Shown here in pieces: positions 57,508-64,000 of a stretch of DNA of 64,000 nucleotides (its first letter is position 1; the number at the start of each line of letters is the position of its first letter). The position numbers and the translations under genes were made by a program. The stretch comes from Pomphorhynchus laevis. Lineage: Eukaryota > Acanthocephala > Palaeacanthocephala > Echinorhynchida > Pomphorhynchidae. The notes beneath the pieces were generated by a model that had not been told where the DNA came from, did no database searches, and worked only from the letters and a program-made list of their open reading frames with translations. Location: positions 372,001-436,000 of the forward strand of contig WNNJ02003300.1 of NCBI GenBank assembly GCA_012934845.2, written 5' to 3'.

Positions 57508-59988
57508 TTATGTTATCCTAGACATTGCGTCAGCAGCTTTATTTGATTGTCCGGGCCGGTATTCAATGCCAAAATTGTAAGGTGCAAGTTCAATTCTCCA
57601 TCGAGCGATTTTGTCACTTTTTATGCGATTCGACAGTTTTTGATCAAACATAAATGACACTGACCTCTGATCGGTTTTGACAATGAAATAGCGTCCTAGC
57701 AGGAAATGCTTCCAATATTTAAGAGCTTCCACAATCGCGTAAGCCTCCTTTTCCACACTCGACTGTCGCAACGCTGTTTTAGGCAAGGATCGTGAATAGA
57801 AGGCGACGGGGCAGTTGTTTTGACTGAGCACCGCGCCGATAGATGAATATGAGGCGTCAGTTTCAACAGTCAAGGAAAGATCCGGATTGTAAGCACATAA
57901 AAATGAATTCGAGATTTCCGACTTTATTTCTTCTATCTGTCGGATGACAGCACGATCGAGGGGAAAATCTTTCGATTCTATTAGTGGGCGTATCTTTGCC
58001 GAGAAAGAAGGGATCCACCTCGAATAGTAAGCGAGCATACCGAGGAGTCTCTGTAGTGAAGTGTGATTTTCCGGAATCGGGTAAGTAAGAAATGGCTTAA
58101 TTCTTTCAGTGTCAGGTTTGATGCAACCATGTCGAATATGGTAGCCCAAAAAATTGAGTTGTGTCTTGCCCAAACGCGACTTTTCCGGAGAGAATTTGAT
58201 GTTGAGCTGATTAGCGATGGTCGTTAGACGATCTAGTCTTTTGTCGTGTTCATCAGTGCTATTTCCACACACGATGATGTCATCTAAGTAAGCAAATACT
58301 CCTTCAAGTTGATAGTGTTCGATGAGGTTATTCATGATTCGTTGGAAAGCAGAAACAGCATTTGTAAGCCCAAAAGGAATTCGCTGGAATTCGTACAAAC
58401 GTCCTGATGCTTCGAAAGCCGTGTATTTTTTATCTTCCTCCAGCAATGGAATCTGATAGTAAGCACTGGAAAGATCGAGCGTCGAAAACACGGAATGTGT
58501 TGCAATCTTCGAAATGAGGTCATCGATATTAGGAAGAGGGTAGGCATCCAAAGATGTGAATCGGTTAATAGTTTGCGAGTAGTCGACAACCATTCTCTGT
58601 CTACCATTCCTATTTGTAACAACAAGAACCTGTGAGCGCCAAGGCGATCTGCTTTCTCGAATAATGCCGGATTTGAGTAAGTTAGCTACTTGGCTTCGAA
58701 TAAACTCGGCGTTTGATAGTGTCTGTCTTCTTGATTTCGTGGCAACTGGAATGAGATGTTTCGGCAAATTCGGAAAAAGTGTTAATGGCTGGATTTTTAT
58801 GGCAGATGCTGGAGATATGTTAGCGAGAGTTAGTCCAGGCAAATTTCCACCGAATGGGAACGTTATGAATTCATGTTCCTTCATGAATTCTCTGCCTAAT
58901 ATGGCATCAGCGCATAATGACGACAACAATGAAAAGCGGCAGCGTGGATAAGTATTTTTATTCAACTCAATGTTTGTTGTGCACTGTTTTGTAATTGTGG
59001 CCCAAGAGGAGGAGGACGCCATATAAACTGTTTTACAGCAAGATGTGGTTGTCAGTTGTAATTTATGTGCGATATTCGTGTCAATGAAATTTTCTGAACT
59101 GCCCGTATCTAGAAGACATTCGATTTGTTGACCATTGATTGTAATGGAAGTCAATGAACTTGGATCCTCTAAGTTGGACATGGAACATAACGCCGATGAA
59201 GTCGAGGTGGAAAATTTTAATTTTGATTGACAGACTTTGGCAAAATGACCATGTTTAGAACAAATGTTGCAAGTAACGTCTCTTGCAGGACACTTACTGC
59301 GGGGGTGATAATGATTACCGCAAAAGTAACAGCGTTTGGTAATTTTGTTTCGCAAGGCTGCGTTAATCGATTTGTCATCATCGAATTCGGAATGGGAGGG
59401 TTCGTTATTGTTGTCCGCTGAAACCGATGCTAGCATTGATCTTGTCTCGTCATTTGAAGTAAAAACGGCTGCTTGTTGTTGTGCGGCCTCTAGAGATGAT
59501 GCCATTAAAACAATTTCATCGAAGTCAGTTTTATTCGATTCGAGTATCCTCTCACGTATATAAGAATTTAGTAGACCATGGACGAGGGCGTCAATGATAT
59601 GGCTTCGACGGTTAGTTGCGGCATCGACATCTTCAAAATTACACTTTGTTGCCAACTCTTCAAGTTTTCTCACATATTGCTGGATATTCATCGTTTTATC
59701 TTGACGACAAGTATGCAGTTGAAATCTATTAAAAACCGCGTTAACTGGCTTCTGAAATTGCTTATCGAGTATATTTAAGGCTGAGTCGAATGTTCTAGAA
59801 TCTTTGATCAGTAAGTAAAGTCTTGATGACAGTAAGTTAATGAGTACAAATCGTTTCTGGTCATCTGTTACTGTGACTTGCAACGAGAAAAAATTTTGTA
59901 GCTTTTGGCGCCAGTGAATCCATTCGTCTTGACAATCTGATGTGTCTGGATCCAGATTGAAAGGTTGAGGTATAAGAAGTTTATCCAT
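57508..59988 (-). CDS. Gag-protease-RT-RNase H block of the Mag-like element
   Basis: Fossil block, one long open frame from an ATG at 59988 on the minus strand. Order of parts: gag (QPFNLDPDTSDCQDEWIHWR), two CCHC knuckles (CYFCGNHYHPRSKC; CNICSKHGHFAKVC), aspartic protease (LLDTGSSENF), reverse transcriptase (FAYLDDIIVCG) and RNase H (VETDAS; QSSVEKEAYAIVEALK). It lies in opposite orientation to the integrase block, so it cannot give a normal Gag-Pol from this locus. Confidence 0.92.
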   Translation of the reverse strand: MDKLLIPQPFNLDPDTSDCQDEWIHWRQKLQNFFSLQVTVTDDQKRFVLINLLSSRLYLLIKDSRTFDSALNILDKQFQKPVNAVFNRFQLHTCRQDKTMNIQQYVRKLEELATKCNFEDVDAATNRRSHIIDALVHGLLNSYIRERILESNKTDFDEIVLMASSLEAAQQQAAVFTSNDETRSMLASVSADNNNEPSHSEFDDDKSINAALRNKITKRCYFCGNHYHPRSKCPARDVTCNICSKHGHFAKVCQSKLKFSTSTSSALCSMSNLEDPSSLTSITINGQQIECLLDTGSSENFIDTNIAHKLQLTTTSCCKTVYMASSSSWATITKQCTTNIELNKNTYPRCRFSLLSSLCADAILGREFMKEHEFITFPFGGNLPGLTLANISPASAIKIQPLTLFPNLPKHLIPVATKSRRQTLSNAEFIRSQVANLLKSGIIRESRSPWRSQVLVVTNRNGRQRMVVDYSQTINRFTSLDAYPLPNIDDLISKIATHSVFSTLDLSSAYYQIPLLEEDKKYTAFEASGRLYEFQRIPFGLTNAVSAFQRIMNNLIEHYQLEGVFAYLDDIIVCGNSTDEHDKRLDRLTTIANQLNIKFSPEKSRLGKTQLNFLGYHIRHGCIKPDTERIKPFLTYPIPENHTSLQRLLGMLAYYSRWIPSFSAKIRPLIESKDFPLDRAVIRQIEEIKSEISNSFLCAYNPDLSLTVETDASYSSIGAVLSQNNCPVAFYSRSLPKTALRQSSVEKEAYAIVEALKYWKHFLLGRYFIVKTDQRSVSFMFDQKLSNRIKSDKIARWRIELAPYNFGIEYRPGQSNKAADAMSRIT

Positions 59989-60084
59989 GGAAACGTTGGA
60001 CGTCAATTGTTGAAAATCCGAGTTCAACACAATTCAACACAATTGTTGAATAAATTGTAATGAAATGTAATAAATTGTAATAAA

Positions 60085-61245
60085 ATGTCTAGGATAACAT
60101 GTTCGTCTTGCAAAACAGTTAATGATCTTAAGATCTTGCATAATTCATTGTGTCATCCGGGTGTCAGTCGATTACTTCACTACGTTCGTTCGCATGAGTT
60201 ACCTTTTGACAAAAGTGACGTTGCGGACGTTGTCTCTTCGTGTCAAATTTGCGCCGAATTGAAGCCTCGATACGCTAGACCAGAAACAGCACATGTCATC
60301 AAGGCTACGCATCCATTTGAACGGCTAAGCATTGACTTTAAAGGCCCATTGACATCAACTACAGAAAACAAATATCTCCTTTGTGTCGTTGACGAATATT
60401 CTCGCTTTCCGTTCGCCATACCGTGTAAGGATACATCTTCTATATCAGTCATCAATTGCCTGAATTAAATCTTCAGTGTTTTTGGTTACCCAGCCAACGT
60501 TCACAGTGACCAAGCAACATGTTTTCAATCCAACGAATTCCGAACGTATCTAAATTCTCGCGGTATTAGCTGCACCCGCAGTTCGTGCTACAACCCACGT
60601 GGTAACGGACAGGCCGAACGATTCGTTGGAATAATCTGGAAGACAACCCAACTCGCCCTCAAAACTCACAGGAAAACACTGGCGGAATGGGAATTTGTTC
60701 TGCCATTGGTTTTGTCATCTTTGCGCAGCTTACTGTGTACCGCGATAGGGGAGACTCCACATCAACGACTATTTTCTTTCCCAAGGAATTCTTGTAACAA
60801 ATGTATCGTTCCGAGATGGTTGGGAACAGGTGAAAACGTGCTTTTAAATCAGAATCCAATGTCTAAATCAAATCCGTTGTTTTCGCAGGCTGAAATCTTA
60901 CAATCAAATGGTAACTACGCTACTATTCGGAAACCTTGCGGGAAAGAGATGAATGTGTCCGTAAGAAGACTGACCAGGTACCCTATTACAAATTCTAACA
61001 TAGATAACGATATGCTACTGATTGATCGGACATCAGAAGGAGACGGCATGCATTCAAAAACCGACTCGACAATCGTATCACGACAATCATTGAATGGAGC
61101 TGATAATATTACACAAGTTGGAATCGGTAACTATCGGAGTGAAGAGAATCAACAAGTCGAACATAATAGACTTCAAGAATTACGGCGTAGTCCTAGGGAT
61201 AGAAGAACTCCGAAGTACCTAGACGATTATATAATCGGGGAAGAC
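60085..61245 (+). pseudogene. Integrase block of the Mag-like element
   Basis: Fossil block on the plus strand: zinc-binding part (LHNSLCHPGVSRLLHYV; CQICAELKPRY), catalytic-core sequence (RLSIDFKGPL; SSCYNPRGNGQAER) and a C-terminal region ending near the right LTR. Broken. Usually this part follows RNase H in the same frame and strand, which is not so here. Confidence 0.85.
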
Positions 61246-61325
61246 TGTGATAATCTAACATGTAATCATATTGTATAACTATATTCTAGATTGTTGAATA
61301 AAGCCTTATTTGGTTTATCTTTACA
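61246..61325 (+). repeat. 80-bp LTR, right
   Basis: Identical to 57422-57501, same orientation; followed by ATTAG. Confidence 0.9.
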
Positions 61326-61535
61326 ATTAGTCAATTCATAAAAATGACGTTTATTTTAAATTTTATTTTTTATTTGTTATTTTTTATTTTTTTAACTTGA
61401 TTTAAATTATAGAAAATCTAAAAACAATTATCAATTTTATTATTTAATTATTAAATTTTGATTTAGCATTACTATGTTTTGTTTATTTTATAATTATAAA
61501 ACAATACGTAGACTCAGTTAGCTGATTTAATTATT
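61326..61535 (+). mobile_element. PLE-A tail end
   Basis: Far end of the PLE-A copy split by the Mag-like element: TCAATTCATAAAAATGACG onwards, ending ACTCAGTTAGCTGATTTAA. Confidence 0.8.
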
Positions 61536-62199
61536 AAAAATAATATTCGTTATTTATAGATTTCTCTAAAAATATCATATTTGAATACGATTGATCGTGA
61601 AAAAAATTCAATTACGCCATATTATATTATCACTTCAAGTTATAAATGAATCGCAACACAATAAAAATGAATCGCCACTTCGAAGCAGAGAGTAGCAAAA
61701 TTATTGAAGAAGCATCAAGTATTTCTAAACTGCAAATTACTGTAAATATTAAATCGCTCCGCAATATATTTACATGAGATAATTTCTCTTAATTAGTTTT
61801 TCAGAATAAAATCGGAAATCGCTTCAACATAATAAAAGACTCTATGAGAGCATTTTAATCGAATAACCGAAAAGTTTTTGAAGAGTCGACTGAATAAAAT
61901 TCGACACTTAAAATATAAAGTATTAATGTTTTGTAAAAACTTGATGGTGATGTATATAGTTAGATTGCTTTACCTGCATTTTTATCTTTAAAATATGTAT
62001 AACATTTGGTATTAAATTTATTTTACTTTTTACATGCGTGTAGCCACTGCATATATAAAAATTGGATGCCTTATTTAATTAAATTTCTTATCTTCTTTAG
62101 TTCGACATTCGACCAGTTTATTTCAATGTATTGATTAGATCATTTTAAACAAATAATTAATTTTCGCATATCACTGTACGAACAATATTCATTATTACA
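61536..62199. other. AT-rich sequence
   Basis: No recognisable gene or repeat. Confidence 0.5.
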
Positions 62200-62390
62200 A
62201 CTATGATATCCCATCCTTCCTCGTCGCCGCCTCACTCCCCTGAAATCAACTCCTTCTCGACGTCCGCCGCGCTCCCTCCTTTATTACATTCAAACACCTC
62301 CTCCGTTCACACCTTCTCGACCCATGATTTACATTTTTGTTTATTGTGGTCATGTAAGCGTGCGCTGGTACGCGTTTGGCACGTTAATGA
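62200..62390 (+). mobile_element. CR1/L2-type LINE copy G, 3' end
   Basis: Short 5'-truncated piece: SSLPHSPEINSFSTSAALPP in a shifted frame of the LAWNQLPLDVRRAP segment, and the 3' end GCGTGCGCTGGTACGCGTTTG. Confidence 0.8.
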
Positions 62391-62529
62391 TCATATCTGA
62401 TAATTCAGATATGATCTAATATATTTTAATTATCATATCAGATAATTAAGTCTACTTATCTTTTACTATTTATAAATAAAGATAAATAATAAATAATTAT
62501 AAGATTTTATACAATTTATGCTTATATCT

Positions 62530-62950
62530 ACGATTATGCTTAATCTACGCGTGGTGAAATAAACCAATTAGAAAAGATTCTTTGCCAATTTTCCAAGCTA
62601 TGTTCTGGTCTTCGGAACATCGCCTACTGTGATAGACTAAGCCAACTAAATATTACTTCAGTTTACAAGAGATATGTGTACAATGATTTATTACAGTTAT
62701 GGCGAATGATCCATGTCTTTCCTGGTTATCCATCGGAATCCGTTATTCTAAATGATCGCCCGAGCCACAGAGGACAATCTTTATCAGTTGTTGTGCAATC
62801 ACACGGGAAATGTCACAGATACTTGCGATTATCTCACAGAGCGGTAAACCTATGGAAACGATTGCCGAATTCGATCGTGTCTATGGCACAGTACAAATCT
62901 TTCCAGAATGGGCTGTGCATGTGGATAAAAAGAGAAGATCAGTTTTCGAC
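62530..62950 (+). mobile_element. LINE ORF2 C-terminal fragment
   Basis: RLSQLNITSVYKRYVYNDLL, PSHRGQSLSVVVQSHGKCHR, RLSHRAVNLWKRLPNSIVSM, QYKSFQNGLC: a Jockey/CR1-group C-terminus like those at 54838 and 55110. Confidence 0.65.
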
Positions 62951-63040
62951 ACCAATTCCTCGATCCAATATAGCAGTAGAGTAAAATACATGCTAATGAC
63001 CTATTTCTTCTGATGAAAATTTATTATTTACTGTACCTTA
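62951..63040 (-). mobile_element. PLE-A tail fragment, inverted
   Basis: CAATTCCTCGATCCAATATA, GCAGTAGAGTAAAATACATG and CTAATGACCTATTTCTTCTG correspond to the 17835-17893 part of the inverted tail. Short and decayed. Confidence 0.6.
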
Positions 63041-63839
63041 TTCTAAAAACTTCATCAAAAAACTTCAAAAAAAATTCATCAAACTTGATTGAAAATCTAA
63101 AAACTGATCTTCTCGAGTCGAGTGTTTGATCTATATAACGTTAATAACAGCAACCAAGGATATCGCTAGTAGATTTTTGAACTAATAACGAATTAGAACA
63201 GTTACTAAATTATCGCTTTAGGGCAAATGTTTAATACATCATAATTATATTAAAATTTTCAGTAAAGAAATAAATGAGCTGTTTTTAGGTCAATTACAAA
63301 TAAACCATGTAATTAAATGAAATGTAGAAATGGGTACGTAGCTATATGAAAATTATATTAAAACAAGAGAACCTGATATGGGCTAACAAATATAATAGGA
63401 ATTCGATAAAATCATGAAAAATTTAAACAATAACTAATTAGGTACGATACACTGAAAACTAATTATTATTAGTTAATAAATTAATAAATTAATTATCAAA
63501 AATTCAGATTTAATAAGAAAAACTTTACAATGCACCTTTTAAAGGCATTTAAATTATATGCACTGTCCATTTTAGACAGTGCATAGTCCACTTCGATCGA
63601 TTTTAGACACTGCGCAAATGAAAAATATTTTTATTAAAAATATAAAAAAATTTCCAAATGAAAAAAAACCTTAAAAAAGTTTAAGATAAATAACATACAA
63701 TATAAAAAACACACAAATAGTGAAGTGGACCACTTACAACGAGACAACCACAAATATCTAGTACAACGGCCAGACATACTAAAGTGAATATAAAACGATC
63801 GTCTTGAGAATCAATAACTGTGTCTTGTATGGGAGGTAT
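63041..63839. other. AT-rich sequence with a perfect hairpin at 63557-63585
   Basis: Arms of 11 bp (63557-63567 and 63575-63585) around a 7-nt loop, then a partial third copy of the arm (TTTTAGACACTGC) at 63600. Otherwise nothing recognised. Confidence 0.5.
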
Positions 63840-64000
63840 TTAACAATGAACACCATGTGTTGGTGAGCTCTTCAACATTCGATCAACTCGAGCTCTGCGA
63901 GGTCACTCGTTTTATCTTAGTCGCCAACGAATAGTACATTCTAGGACGATTCAATTTGGACAACGAATAATAAATTCATGGAATCGTTTAAGCGATGATA
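63840..64000 (+). mobile_element. LINE ORF2 C-terminal fragment at window edge
   Basis: VGELFNIRSTRALRGHSFYL, RQRIVHSRTIQFGQRIINSW, NRLSDD: the typical RGH...R...FGQRIINSWN end of a Jockey/CR1-group ORF2. It continues past the window. Confidence 0.6.

Larger units (their letters stand above)
57422..61325. mobile_element. Mag-like Ty3/gypsy LTR retrotransposon, rearranged
   Basis: 3.9 kb between identical 80-bp LTRs with 5-bp target duplications ATTAG (57417-57421, 61326-61330). Ultra-short LTRs and two CCHC knuckles in gag are features of the Mag lineage. LTR identity points to a recent insertion. The gag-to-RNase H block is on the minus strand while the integrase block is on the plus strand, so the interior is rearranged and the element is broken, with a few breaks besides. 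It interrupts the tail of a PLE-A copy. Confidence 0.88.

Noticed and set aside
60085-60470. Independent host integrase-like gene
   Set aside because: It lies between identical LTRs with a target duplication and belongs to the Mag-like element.

Overview
The window is a very AT-rich stretch of an invertebrate-type metazoan nuclear genome. It has spliced host exons with GT/AG introns and a dense graveyard of LINEs, Penelope-like elements (PLEs), a Tc1 transposon and LTR fossils. I cannot name the species. No rRNA, tRNA or CRISPR array was seen.

Positions 1-31,142 are one host gene on the minus strand: an SRCAP/Domino/Swr1 chromatin-remodelling ATPase. I resolve twelve exons in full reading phase (671 codons), from the start codon at 31,142 through the HSA domain and the first helicase lobe. 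The gene runs off the left edge, so the second lobe is missing here. Some introns are tiny (53, 58, 79 bp). Others are swollen to 5-9 kb by nested elements: PLE-A (no endonuclease domain seen), PLE-B (GIY-YIG endonuclease), RTE-, CR1/L2- and R1/I-type LINEs, and small palindromic repeats. Inside the 9-kb intron a CR1 copy carries a 0.6-kb insert holding a broken N-terminus of a bacterial-type UbiH FAD monooxygenase between 76-bp direct repeats.

Positions 31,143-64,000 contain no recognisable host gene. In order they hold a PLE-A copy, a hammerhead ribozyme of canonical type III layout (33,129-33,219), two CR1 LINEs in opposite orientation, two head-to-head R1/I-type LINEs followed by a longer copy, and an LTR gag fossil split by a Tc1 (DD34E) transposon. 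That transposon's terminal inverted repeats are arrays of about twelve 22-bp units. Beyond it lie nested PLE-A and CR1 copies, a Mag-like Ty3/gypsy element with identical 80-bp LTRs and a rearranged interior, and several LINE tails.

The strongest leads are the hammerhead ribozyme, the Tc1 element with array-type termini, the bacterial-type fragment, and a pseudoknot-forming motif with one covarying pair in the PLE-A tails.
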